Origin: Candidatus Sulfomarinibacter kjeldsenii
GTDB taxonomy: Bacteria > Acidobacteriota > Thermoanaerobaculia > Thermoanaerobaculales > Sulfomarinibacteraceae
Assembly: GCA_014764485.1 (NCBI GenBank)
Contig: JACXWA010000120.1
Span: forward strand, 1 to 50,652
Length of the DNA stretch: 50,652 nucleotides
Direction: 5' to 3'
The notes below the pieces were generated by a model. The model saw only the letters and a list, made by a program, of their open reading frames with translations. It searched no databases and was not told where the DNA came from. Positions 19,318 to 27,975 of the stretch are shown here, in pieces. How positions within the stretch are numbered: the first letter of the stretch is position 1; each line of letters starts with the position of its first letter. Made by a program: the position numbers and the translations under genes.

Positions 19318-20694
19318 CTAAGACGAAAGGGCTTCCTCGTCAAACGTGTCCGCGACTTCACGAGCGGCGTCGGCGGCCAGAGCAAGGGCCGTCGGTGAAG
19401 CAATCTCGAGCATCGTCTCGGCTCCTCCAGGAATCGTCGACGGCCAGGTTGCCGCGGTCGACAGACACTCCCTGCCGAGGTGGAGGCAGACGCCAAGTGG
19501 TGTCGGCGAGCGTGGGTCCAACACCCTGCGGATCTCGGACGGAAAGTCGGCGAGGTGTGCGAGTCTCGAACCGACCCGCCGCGACAGATGCTCGAGCAAG
19601 GTCTTTCGCAGGCGCTGGTGCGGGACTGGAAGGGAAGTGAGGGCCCAGAGCACGAGGTCCGTTGGCACGGTCACGAGGTGAACTGCCAATGACGCGGTTT
19701 CAGGGGCCACATCGAGGTGTGGCGCAGCGGCCGCAGCCGTCTGTGACCAGGCGGCTACCACCTGCTGAATGAGTTCGTCCAGCTTTGCTGCTTTGGGACG
19801 TTTCAGAAAACCACTGCCGATCATTTCTTCCCACAGGTTGAGATCGGTTGCAATCGTCTCGAGCTCGGCGAGAGATAACGGCCCCGGATGGGTGTGGTTG
19901 CGAACCGTACAGGCGAGCACCATCTGGTTCCACGCAGCGTGGGGCCGTCCCGGCAGATAAAACGGCAGCTCGTTTTCGGAAGCCGCGAGCAAACCTTCGA
20001 TCTGCCCAGCCGGCAGAGGAACCAGGCCGGGGCTCGAGGACAGCCACTGTGAGAGCGTAGTGACGATGTCGCGCACCAAGTCGTGGAGACGGCTCAACTG
20101 GTTGCCATCGATTGCATCCTCTTCCGCTACCCCATCTCGAATCATCTGCCAGAAGAGGTCTTCGAACGCCTCGCCAGTAAAAGCGAGTTCATACGAACGT
20201 CGCTTCGCTTCGCCCGGCACATCCTCATCGGACCGACGCGCGGCCTCCATCAGAAGATGACTCGGCTCGACATTGAGGCTGAGTCCGAGAATGTCGAGGA
20301 CCGGGTGGTTGGGAATGAACTCGAAGCTGACTTCGGGTGATATCAAGATCCGGCTGGTAATGGCTTCGGCAAGATCGGTGAGGCTCGCCTGGAGGTCCTC
20401 TGGTGAGACTCGGCCCTCGCCAATGAGAAGGTCCGTGAAGAGGGCACGGCGGACCATCGAAGTGGCGAGGATACGGCGAAGCTCGCCGAGCGGAATCAGA
20501 CTGCGCCGGGTGAGCCAGGTGGCGAGCCTCTCCTCGGGGATCGTCGAAGAGGCGTAGCAGACCCGACCGTCGATGAAATCGAGCCGGCGCTCACCGCGAG
20601 TGTCTTTCAGAACCAGGCGTCCACTGACGCCACCCATCTGAAACCACTGCAGGAGGTCTCCAAAATGGAGACGGTCGAGGTTTCCCTTGATCAT
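19318..20694 (-). CDS. DUF4388 (PATAN-like) domain protein
   Basis: Start M at 20694: MIKGNLDRLHFGDLLQWFQMGGVSGRLVLKDTRGERRLDFIDGRVCYASSTIPEERLATWL. Confidence 0.8.
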   Translation of the reverse strand: MIKGNLDRLHFGDLLQWFQMGGVSGRLVLKDTRGERRLDFIDGRVCYASSTIPEERLATWLTRRSLIPLGELRRILATSMVRRALFTDLLIGEGRVSPEDLQASLTDLAEAITSRILISPEVSFEFIPNHPVLDILGLSLNVEPSHLLMEAARRSDEDVPGEAKRRSYELAFTGEAFEDLFWQMIRDGVAEEDAIDGNQLSRLHDLVRDIVTTLSQWLSSSPGLVPLPAGQIEGLLAASENELPFYLPGRPHAAWNQMVLACTVRNHTHPGPLSLAELETIATDLNLWEEMIGSGFLKRPKAAKLDELIQQVVAAWSQTAAAAAPHLDVAPETASLAVHLVTVPTDLVLWALTSLPVPHQRLRKTLLEHLSRRVGSRLAHLADFPSEIRRVLDPRSPTPLGVCLHLGRECLSTAATWPSTIPGGAETMLEIASPTALALAADAAREVADTFDEEALSS

Positions 20695-20834
20695 CGCCCC
20701 AGTATACCGGCTTACGAGCCTAAGCCGAATATGAGACGCGACCGAGTTGCGAGCGCCCCGGCACGCACCTCGTGCTTGGACAGGCTTTGAGCAGTGGTAG
20801 GAGATATCGGGAGAGGTTGCGCTACCATCTGTGG

Positions 20835-21701
20835 ATGCGTCTCCTGCTCTTGAGTGCTCGTCCAGATCTTCGTACAAACACTCGGTTCGCCGAAGCGGCG
20901 AACGATCTTGGAATCGACCTCGGGTTGGTCGACGGGATCACCGCTTCGGCGTCACTCATCGATGGCAATCTGAAACCGTTGGGAGTCGAGATCGATCGCG
21001 AACTCCCCGACGCTGTCCTCGCGCGGGTCGGTAACTGGCGGCCCGAGAGCTTGCTCGCGGTCCTCGAGGCGTTTGTCGCATGCGGCGTGGCGACGCCCAA
21101 CCCTCCCGCCGCTATCAGAATGGGCCGCGATCATTGGGCAACCACGATGGCCCTGACTGTAGCCGGTCTGCCGGTGCCGCCAACCCTTGCCGGCGCCGAC
21201 CCGGAGGCATTGGCAGCAGAGACCGTTCGTAGCCTTGGACTACCGGCGGTTGTGAAACAGAGGCGGTCGCGGATGGGCGTCGGAGTCATTCGGTGCGCCA
21301 CCCGCGATCATCTCGAGGCGATCCTCGACTCATTGTGGCGGATCGGTGACGAAATCGTCGTCCAGCGATGGCTGGCCGGAGGCGAGCACAGTCTCCGTTT
21401 GATGGTGGTCGGAGGGTCGGTTGTCGCTGCGGCGCGTTTCAGCGCTGCCAAAGGCGAATGGCGGTCCAACTCTGCCCGAGGGGGATCTGCCGAGGCCCAT
21501 GACGCGTCACCTGACGAGAAGAGGCTTGCCGTTGCCGCAGCGGCGGCACTCGGTCTCGGCCACTGCGGTGTGGACCTGGTGGGCAGTGAGGCGGGGCCGG
21601 TGATCCTTGAGATCAACCCCACGCCGGGATTTCTGCGCCTCGAAGAGGCGACAGGTATTGATGTCGCGCGTGCTCTGGTTGAGCACGCAGTTGCCAGATA
21701 A
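20835..21701 (+). CDS. ATP-grasp (RimK-like) ligase family protein
   Basis: MRLLLLSARPDLRTNTRFAEAANDLGIDLGLVDGI...GLPAVVKQRRSRMGVGVIRC...VVQRWLAGGEHSLRLMVVGGSVVAAARF...CGVDLVGSEAGPVILEINPTPGFLRLEEATGIDVARALVEH. Confidence 0.85.
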   Translation: MRLLLLSARPDLRTNTRFAEAANDLGIDLGLVDGITASASLIDGNLKPLGVEIDRELPDAVLARVGNWRPESLLAVLEAFVACGVATPNPPAAIRMGRDHWATTMALTVAGLPVPPTLAGADPEALAAETVRSLGLPAVVKQRRSRMGVGVIRCATRDHLEAILDSLWRIGDEIVVQRWLAGGEHSLRLMVVGGSVVAAARFSAAKGEWRSNSARGGSAEAHDASPDEKRLAVAAAAALGLGHCGVDLVGSEAGPVILEINPTPGFLRLEEATGIDVARALVEHAVAR

Positions 21702-21707
21702 CTCCGG

Positions 21708-22223
21708 CTACTGTGCCTCGGTTCCGGTGGCAACCGGTGCCGGTCGGCCGGCGAGTTCCCGATCGATCATCAGCAGGCCATGCGGACTGTCCTCGACCAT
21801 CTTCACCTGGTGGAAGAGCGTATCGGCGGTGGCTTCCTCCTCGACCTGCTCGTTCACATACCAGTGCAACATGACCGTCGTTGCGTGATCATTTTGGGCG
21901 GTAGCGAGGTCGACGATCTCGTTGATACGTTGACTGATGTGCCGCTCGTGATTGAGCACCGCCTCGATTGCCACCGACGGCGAGTCCCACTCCTTCTGCG
22001 GCCCGTCCAGCGCCATGAGTTCGACCGTGCCGCCACGTTCCGCGAGGTAGTCAAAGAGCTTCATCGCGTGACCAAACTCTTCCTGGGCCTGGATCCGCAT
22101 CCAGTGCGCAAAACCATCGAGGTGGTGGGCGGTGAAATATGCTGCGACAGAGAGATAGAGATAAAAAGAAAAGAACTCGGCGTGGATCTGCTCGTTCAAA
22201 GCCTTTTCGACCTTTGCGTTCAT
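21708..22223 (-). CDS. Ferritin (non-heme)
   Basis: 171 aa; MNAKVEKALNEQIHAEFFSFYLYLSVAAYFTAHHLDGFAHWMRIQAQEEFGHAMKLFDYLAERGG...HWYVNEQVEEEATADTLFHQV. Confidence 0.95.
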   Translation of the reverse strand: MNAKVEKALNEQIHAEFFSFYLYLSVAAYFTAHHLDGFAHWMRIQAQEEFGHAMKLFDYLAERGGTVELMALDGPQKEWDSPSVAIEAVLNHERHISQRINEIVDLATAQNDHATTVMLHWYVNEQVEEEATADTLFHQVKMVEDSPHGLLMIDRELAGRPAPVATGTEAQ

Positions 22224-22318
22224 TTGCGACTCCTTTGTAGTGATGGCTGCCGGCGGCAGAATTCACAGCCGAAAGCGCCCAACAGTATAACCCTCCCGGA
22301 CAGGATCTGAATTCCAGG

Positions 22319-23254
22319 TTACGGATCAACAAAGGGTTGAGCCGTTGTTGGGCGACCCCTGATCGACCACGGCTCGATCCACCCTCGTACGTTGTTGGAC
22401 GATTGGGCGGTTCCCCAGAGAATCCCGGCCGATTGCCCGTCGGCAAGTGGGCGTCCCGCGACCCACACAGAGGCCGCGAAAATCACTGCGGCCAAAGCCA
22501 GAGCGAAGATTTCTCCAGCTTGTGGTAGTTCGAGCGGGCGCACGTACGGGGCGGGGTATCGAAACCATGCGAAGGCGAGGCTGGCAATCAACGGCACAGC
22601 TGCAGCGATGATTGCCGGCATCAGAACGGAACCTCGAACAAGGGACACCAGGCCAAGCCAACCAACCGCCGGCACCCCGAGGTGGATGGCCACGACTAGC
22701 AGACGATAGCTGCGGCGGATGTCGGGGCGCCTTCGCCGCGCCAACTGGAGTAGGCGGAGCGTCGGCAGGAGTGCAGCGCCGGCCGCGAAGACTGGGGACA
22801 ACCACACCAGGGCAGTTGGCCAACCGTGCAGCGCGAGAAAACGGGCCAGGTGCCCATCTTCGCTATCGAGCACAGGCAGCACCGCTACCGCCACCAGAGA
22901 CATCGCCCAGGAGATCTGGATACAACCGAGCTGGGTGACAAGGGACCTTGCTCGCGGCAGAAAACCGATAATTGTCACCGCGAACACCAGCGGCAGGAGC
23001 ATCGATCCGAGCCAATATCCCCCGGCCCTGGGCAGGGAGGCGAAGTTCAGGAGCGGCTGATTGACCAACGCCCAGATCTGGCGGTCGAGCGGCAGTGCGA
23101 CTCCGATCCAGTGGCATCCGCCGATAAGAGCGCCCAACCCCTGGCCAATTGCGGCGCTGATCAGGGCGAAGGGAAGGGCCGCAGAGGCCCCCAGCCAGGA
23201 AATAGCAATCACCGAGGTTGACGCAGTCCCGGGTTCGGTGTCCATCGGCGGCAT
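22319..23254 (-). CDS. Multi-pass integral membrane protein
   Basis: Starts MPPMDTEPGTAS (23254) or MDTEPG (23245); several hydrophobic spans (LGASAALPFALISAAIGQGLGALIGG, WLGSMLLPLVFAVTIIGFL, etc.). Confidence 0.65.
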   Translation of the reverse strand: MPPMDTEPGTASTSVIAISWLGASAALPFALISAAIGQGLGALIGGCHWIGVALPLDRQIWALVNQPLLNFASLPRAGGYWLGSMLLPLVFAVTIIGFLPRARSLVTQLGCIQISWAMSLVAVAVLPVLDSEDGHLARFLALHGWPTALVWLSPVFAAGAALLPTLRLLQLARRRRPDIRRSYRLLVVAIHLGVPAVGWLGLVSLVRGSVLMPAIIAAAVPLIASLAFAWFRYPAPYVRPLELPQAGEIFALALAAVIFAASVWVAGRPLADGQSAGILWGTAQSSNNVRGWIEPWSIRGRPTTAQPFVDP

Positions 23255-23260
23255 GCTACC

Positions 23261-25273
23261 ATGACGCCCGCCATGAAGCTGCAAGGCGCGTATCTCCAGT
23301 GTTTTCTGTCGTTCGCGATGTTTTTGGGGGTAACCTCACCGATCGCCGCACAGGCTCTCTATGTGGATCGCCTCGACAGTGGCGTTGAGTTGTTGATTGT
23401 GGCCCAACCCCTTGCAGATGCGACCACGGTGGTTTGGCCCTCAGTTGTTGGAGGCGACGACACTCCGGTTGGTGTCACCAGCGGCGACCTGACCCTGGTC
23501 GCCAGCCTCGAGGCTGCGCTGGGTGATGACCTAGCCGTCGCCTCCCCAGCCGTAATCGTGGCAGTTGGCGGTGCCTCGGTGTCCGATCTCCGCACCCTGC
23601 TCGATAGGATTCTCGCGCATCGCCCCGTGGCCTCCGTCCCGCCGGTTCCCCAAGAGCTTCTCGTAGAAGGCCGACTGGAGCGTCGCCTGGGTGTTGCCGG
23701 CAGCGATGCAGGGATCCGGCTCGAGGTCACCTTGCCGGCCCCACAAGACCCAATGCGAAGCGCCACCGAAGTTCTCTGGGATCTTCTGCCGGAGATCCTG
23801 GCCGACGATCTGGTTGGTGTCCGGAGCCGGGTTGATGGAAATCAGGGGCTCCTCGAGGCTCGTACCGATTCCGCTTCAGCTGACGGTTCCGTCAGTCGAT
23901 TACGCCTCGGCCTCGCGCGCGTGGCCGAGAATCCGGCCGTACAGGAGGGGCTGGTCGAGGCTGCGGCGAGACGCCTGCGGGTACGTCGGCAAGCCAGTCT
24001 CGAGGAGCATCCGCAATCGGCGGAATTAATACTCGATCTATGGCTTCAGGGCGGTGTGGACGCCGTGCGGGAGTTTCTTTTCGGTGTTGATGGAGTGACA
24101 ACCCGAACGGTTCGTAGTGCGGCATCAAGCTGGCTCCCGCAACATCCGGGTAATGTCGTTGTAACGTTACCCCCGCGATCGTTCAATCCGCGTTTCGCCT
24201 CCCCGCCCGCGATGTTGCAGCTCGAGAATGGGCTGACCGCCGCGGTTCTCGAGAGAGCGGGTGCGCCGTTGGCGGCGCTGTGTCTGCGCCCGGTGGTGGT
24301 GCCGGATCTCGACAACGAGCTCGCGGCAACGGTCTTGGCTCGTGTCGCTCGCGAGCTTCGTGAACTCGAGCAGCGTCCAGGTTGGGTTCGGGTGGATTCA
24401 CGCCCCGCACAGATGCTCCTGGCGGCGCCGACCGAACAATTTAGCGAGCTCGTAGAGGTTCTCCGCGCTGCCATGGCGCTGGCCGAAGATGATCAGCGAC
24501 CCGTCATGGGCGAAGGCGGCAGCGCCCGCCGTCGTGCTCTGCGGCTGATGGCTGGCATTCTCGGCCTCGCCGAAGGATCGAGCTTGTCGCCCGCGACCCT
24601 GTTACGAACCGGGAATCTCTCGCTCGGTGTTGTTGCCGAGGATGTCGAAGCGGCATCGGAAGCTGTTCGAAAGTTTTGGACGACCGATCGGTCAATGTTT
24701 GAAAGCGCCACGGTGGACACGGTGGCTCCTGTCCCGCGGACCCGCGAGGCTGCCGCTGGCGACGACTCGGTGCTGGTCATCGCACTGGAACTCTCGATCA
24801 CCACGGATGAGGCGCAGACTCTCGTGTTGGCCGAAGTTCTGGCATCCCGTGGCGCAGCGTTGCTGGGTGCGGGGTCGGTGGAGATTCTGCATCCTTTCGT
24901 GCCCGGCCATAGGGTTTTGCTGGTCGTTGCATCGGCCCGGGCTACGATGGACACGGTCGAGGTGAGCGCCGGCAAGGGCTGGTCTGAATTTACACGGCCG
25001 GTAACCGAAGAAGAACTCGCTGAGGCTCGACGACGGGCGGCGGCAGCCCAAGCTGGAGCATGGAGCGGCGCCACCGGCCGCGCGTGCCGCTGTGCGGCGG
25101 TTGCGTCTGGTGCTGTGGAGTGGAGGACGGCGATGGATCTCGAGATGGCGATTCTGTCCGTGCCTGTCGAAATTGTGAACTTGACCCTTCAGAGTGTTGC
25201 CAATTGGGAGGTTCTCCAGAACACTGGCGCCGGCGTGTTGCCGATCGTAGAGTTCGGCGAACGCGAGGAGTAG
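23261..25273 (+). CDS. Secreted protein, possible degenerate M16-peptidase-like
   Basis: 670 aa; signal peptide (FLSFAMFLGVTSPIAAQ); LYVDRLDSGVELLIVAQPLADATTVVWPSVVGG and a second MLQLENGLTAAVLERAGAPLAALCLRPVV resemble M16 N-terminal strands; no HxxEH motif. Confidence 0.55.
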   Translation: MTPAMKLQGAYLQCFLSFAMFLGVTSPIAAQALYVDRLDSGVELLIVAQPLADATTVVWPSVVGGDDTPVGVTSGDLTLVASLEAALGDDLAVASPAVIVAVGGASVSDLRTLLDRILAHRPVASVPPVPQELLVEGRLERRLGVAGSDAGIRLEVTLPAPQDPMRSATEVLWDLLPEILADDLVGVRSRVDGNQGLLEARTDSASADGSVSRLRLGLARVAENPAVQEGLVEAAARRLRVRRQASLEEHPQSAELILDLWLQGGVDAVREFLFGVDGVTTRTVRSAASSWLPQHPGNVVVTLPPRSFNPRFASPPAMLQLENGLTAAVLERAGAPLAALCLRPVVVPDLDNELAATVLARVARELRELEQRPGWVRVDSRPAQMLLAAPTEQFSELVEVLRAAMALAEDDQRPVMGEGGSARRRALRLMAGILGLAEGSSLSPATLLRTGNLSLGVVAEDVEAASEAVRKFWTTDRSMFESATVDTVAPVPRTREAAAGDDSVLVIALELSITTDEAQTLVLAEVLASRGAALLGAGSVEILHPFVPGHRVLLVVASARATMDTVEVSAGKGWSEFTRPVTEEELAEARRRAAAAQAGAWSGATGRACRCAAVASGAVEWRTAMDLEMAILSVPVEIVNLTLQSVANWEVLQNTGAGVLPIVEFGEREE

Positions 25274-25277
25274 ATAA

Positions 25278-26519
25278 ATGGAGGTCGTGGTGCTGCCCGA
25301 GATTGATGACCATCTCAACTACCTGACGAAAGGCTGCGTTGACGTCGTACCGGCAGAACAGTTGGCAGAAAAACTCAGGAGTTCCAAGAAGACCGGTAAA
25401 CCCCTCGTGGTGAAGGTCGGTTTTGACCCTTCAGCTCCGGATCTCCATCTTGGCCACACCGTCGTGATTCGCAAGATGCACCACTTTCAACAACTCGGCC
25501 ACCGGGTGGTTTTTCTGATCGGAGACTTCACCGGGTTGATCGGCGACCCGACAGGCAAGAAGAGCACTCGCCCGCAACTCACACCGGAGGAGATCGAGGT
25601 CAACGCAGCGACCTATCGCCGCCAGATATACAAGCTGCTGGATCCCGAGACGACGATCATCGACTTCAACTCGCGATGGCTGGGTGCACTTGGCTCGGCC
25701 GACTGGATCCGGCTCGCGGCCAAGGTGACCGTTGCCCAGATGCTCGAGCGCGACGACTTCCGGAAACGCTACGAGAATCAGCAACCGATCGCTTTGCACG
25801 AGTTCCTCTACCCGTTGGCTCAGGCATACGATTCGGTTGCGCTGGAAGTGGACGTGGAGCTCGGCGGGACTGACCAGCTCTTCAATCTCCTGGTCGGTCG
25901 CCACCTCATGCGAGAACATGGGATGGAGCCACAGGTGGTGATGACCCTGCCGCTCCTCGAGGGTCTCGATGGGGTCGAGAAAATGTCGAAGTCGCTTGGC
26001 AATTACGTGGCGGTCGAGGACGCCCCGACCGAGATGTTCGGCAAGCTCATGTCGATCTCGGACGATCTCATGTGGAAGTACTGGCTTCTTCTCACCGATC
26101 GTAGCGCCGAGGAAATCGATGCCGATCGGAAAAAGGTTGCCGACGGTTCTATCCATCCGATGGATATGAAGAAAGGCCTCGCGACAACAATCGTCACCGA
26201 GTTTCACTCCGCCGAGGCCGCGGAGGCCGCGCGATGTGAGTTCGAGCGGGTCTTCTCTTCCGGCCATTTGCCGCAGGAGATTCCAGAACTTTCCCTCAGC
26301 CCTACGGGTGAGAAGATGTTGCTATCCAAGGTGCTGGCCGATGGTGAACTGGCAGCCTCGAACTCGGAGGCACGGCGCCTGATTCAGCAGGGCGGCGTCA
26401 GGGTTGATGGCGATGCAGTGCGCGAGATCAAGGCGGAGATCTCGACCACTGGCAGTGAACCGATTCTTGTCCAGGTGGGCAAACGGCGTTTCGCGAAAGT
26501 GAGTTTTTCAAAGGACTGA
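25278..26519 (+). CDS. tyrS: Tyrosyl-tRNA synthetase
   Basis: 413 aa; VKVGFDPSAPDLHLGHTVVIRKMHHFQQLGH, GGTDQLFNLLVGR, KMSKSLGNYV, C-terminal S4 domain. Confidence 0.97.
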   Translation: MEVVVLPEIDDHLNYLTKGCVDVVPAEQLAEKLRSSKKTGKPLVVKVGFDPSAPDLHLGHTVVIRKMHHFQQLGHRVVFLIGDFTGLIGDPTGKKSTRPQLTPEEIEVNAATYRRQIYKLLDPETTIIDFNSRWLGALGSADWIRLAAKVTVAQMLERDDFRKRYENQQPIALHEFLYPLAQAYDSVALEVDVELGGTDQLFNLLVGRHLMREHGMEPQVVMTLPLLEGLDGVEKMSKSLGNYVAVEDAPTEMFGKLMSISDDLMWKYWLLLTDRSAEEIDADRKKVADGSIHPMDMKKGLATTIVTEFHSAEAAEAARCEFERVFSSGHLPQEIPELSLSPTGEKMLLSKVLADGELAASNSEARRLIQQGGVRVDGDAVREIKAEISTTGSEPILVQVGKRRFAKVSFSKD

Positions 26520-26652
26520 GGGCCTGTCCTTCCACCAGTCAATTGGATCAACGGTCATACGGCAGAACGGCGTGACGGCCTGTCCGTCCATCCATAGGCA
26601 TCAACGCCAGTCGGTGGGACTCCCGCCGCGCTCTAAGCCGTAAAGCCCTAAC

Positions 26653-26683
26653 AAAAAACACCCCGCCGTTTCCAGCGGGGTGT
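26653..26683 (-). terminator. Rho-independent terminator for the fur gene
   Basis: acaccccgc-cgtttcca-gcggggtgt, 9-bp stem and 8-nt loop; upstream poly-A on + reads as a T-tract after the stem on the minus strand. Confidence 0.85.
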
Positions 26684-26704
26684 CGGGTGGTCGATGTCGA
26701 ATAA

Positions 26705-27172
26705 TCAGAAGAAAGAGGTGTCCTGCTCGACCTTTTGACCCTCTTCGCTCAACCCCTGGATTTGGATGGAGATAAAAGTCGGCCGGAATTTGTGCTCCTG
26801 GCACAAACGACGCAGCCGTTCATCGAGGTCGGCATCCCAGAACTCAATGATCTTGCCGGTAGCGGTGCAGACCATGTGATGGTGACCTCCGCCCGGTTCC
26901 ATCTTCTCGTAGAAATAGTGTTCGCGGCCAAGACGGCTCTTGCGAACCAGGCCGCACTGAACCAATAGGTCAAGGGTGCGGTAAACCGTTGCACGCGATA
27001 CCTTGCGCTGCTTGGTCTTCATCCGCGCCAACAGGTCATCCGCGTCGAGATGTTCATCGGTGGCGAAAATCTCGTCCAGCAAGGCGAGCCGTTCCTGGGT
27101 GACCTTGAGGTTATTTTCCCTCAAATATTGGATAAACAGTTTCTGTGCTCGTTGTGCAAGTTTACTGGTCAT
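26705..27172 (-). CDS. fur: Fur family ferric uptake regulator
   Basis: 155 aa; LRENNLKVTQERLALLDEIFATDEHLDADDLLARMKTKQRKVSRATVYRTLDLLVQCGLVRKSRLGREHYFYEKMEPGGGHHHMVCTATGKIIEF. Confidence 0.93.
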   Translation of the reverse strand: MTSKLAQRAQKLFIQYLRENNLKVTQERLALLDEIFATDEHLDADDLLARMKTKQRKVSRATVYRTLDLLVQCGLVRKSRLGREHYFYEKMEPGGGHHHMVCTATGKIIEFWDADLDERLRRLCQEHKFRPTFISIQIQGLSEEGQKVEQDTSFF

Positions 27173-27183
27173 ACTTTTAATCC

Positions 27184-27206
27184 AGTCTCATTATCATTGT
27201 CTCAAT
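27184..27206. promoter_or_regulatory. Possible Fur-type operator just upstream of fur
   Basis: agtctcattatcattgtctcaat; minus strand TGAGACaatgataaTGAGAC: an AT-rich core resembling a Fur box, flanked by a TGAGAC direct repeat. Confidence 0.3.
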
Positions 27207-27435
27207 CAAAGGTAGCGTTGATGAGAGCTTGTGTCAAGAGACGAAACAGTTGTTTTTTGCCACTCTCCAAGGCGGTGGAGATTGTCTCATAAGCTTCGAT
27301 CATTGTTGGCTGGTGCATCCAGAGCCATGGTGCCTAATCGACCGTTGTTCAAATGTACATTGTTGATTATGAAGGGTTTGCGCCACCTTGTCAGGAATGA
27401 TGTCGTGTCGCGCGAACCGCATTTCGGAGGATGAA

Positions 27436-27892
27436 ATGGATTATCCGATTTGGGAGTTGGCGATGGGCGCTGTGGACGACCGTGCTCCAGGTCGCAGATG
27501 GATTCCTGCTACTGATGCTGCTGCCGCGACCAGTACTGCGCGGAATCATGTCGGGCGGGGTTGCGACCCTCGGTCCGTTGACACTGGCAATTCTCGTCGG
27601 CATTGGTCTCCTGATGATGCTGGCGCGAGTTTCTAATCCGGTTGAGAAACCAGGACTCGTCACAGGCACTCTTGGGGCAATGACGTTGACGATCGCGGTC
27701 ATGAGCATCACCCGTCATCAGGTCCGGGCCCTTTACCTGGAGCCTTCGGCCGCCCAGTTCAATTTCCAGGTCGTGCCCCAGTGGGGCAACTTCGTACTCT
27801 TTGCGCTACTCCTTGTTGCAGGACTTGCAACAGTTGGTTTTATGGTGTGGCGTGTTTTGACATCTCCCGCCAGCGGGCCAGACGCGGCGTAG
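27436..27892 (+). pseudogene. Probable internally deleted/frameshifted membrane protein
   Basis: The SD (cggagg, to 27430) fits ATG 27436 (frame MDYPIWELAMG..., which then reads Arg-rich nonsense). The hydrophobic C-terminal part (RWALWTTVLQVADGFLLLMLLP...GPLTLAILVGIGLLMMLARVSNPVEKPG...ITRHQVRALYLEP...LLLVAGLATVGFMVWRVL) is in the frame of ATG 27431. Confidence 0.5.
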
Positions 27893-27949
27893 TTCGATGA
27901 CTCCCGGACGCCATGGTGAGGCTCCGGAGGAGAATTTTTCTATTGTGCT

Positions 27950-27970
27950 TTGTATACATTTTGTATACAA
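27950..27970. promoter_or_regulatory. Twin palindromic operator (2x TGTATACA) for the adjacent GntR regulator
   Basis: ttgtatacattttgtatacaa; TGTATACA at 27951-27958 and 27962-27969, 11 bp apart; consistent with GntR/FadR-subfamily TNGTNNNACNA-type sites. Confidence 0.75.
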
Positions 27971-27975
27971 TTCTT

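Noticed and set aside
26521-26600. Two ggcctgtccNtcca copies downstream of tyrS
   Set aside because: Only about 14 nt, two copies, no further structure; too weak to call a repeat element.
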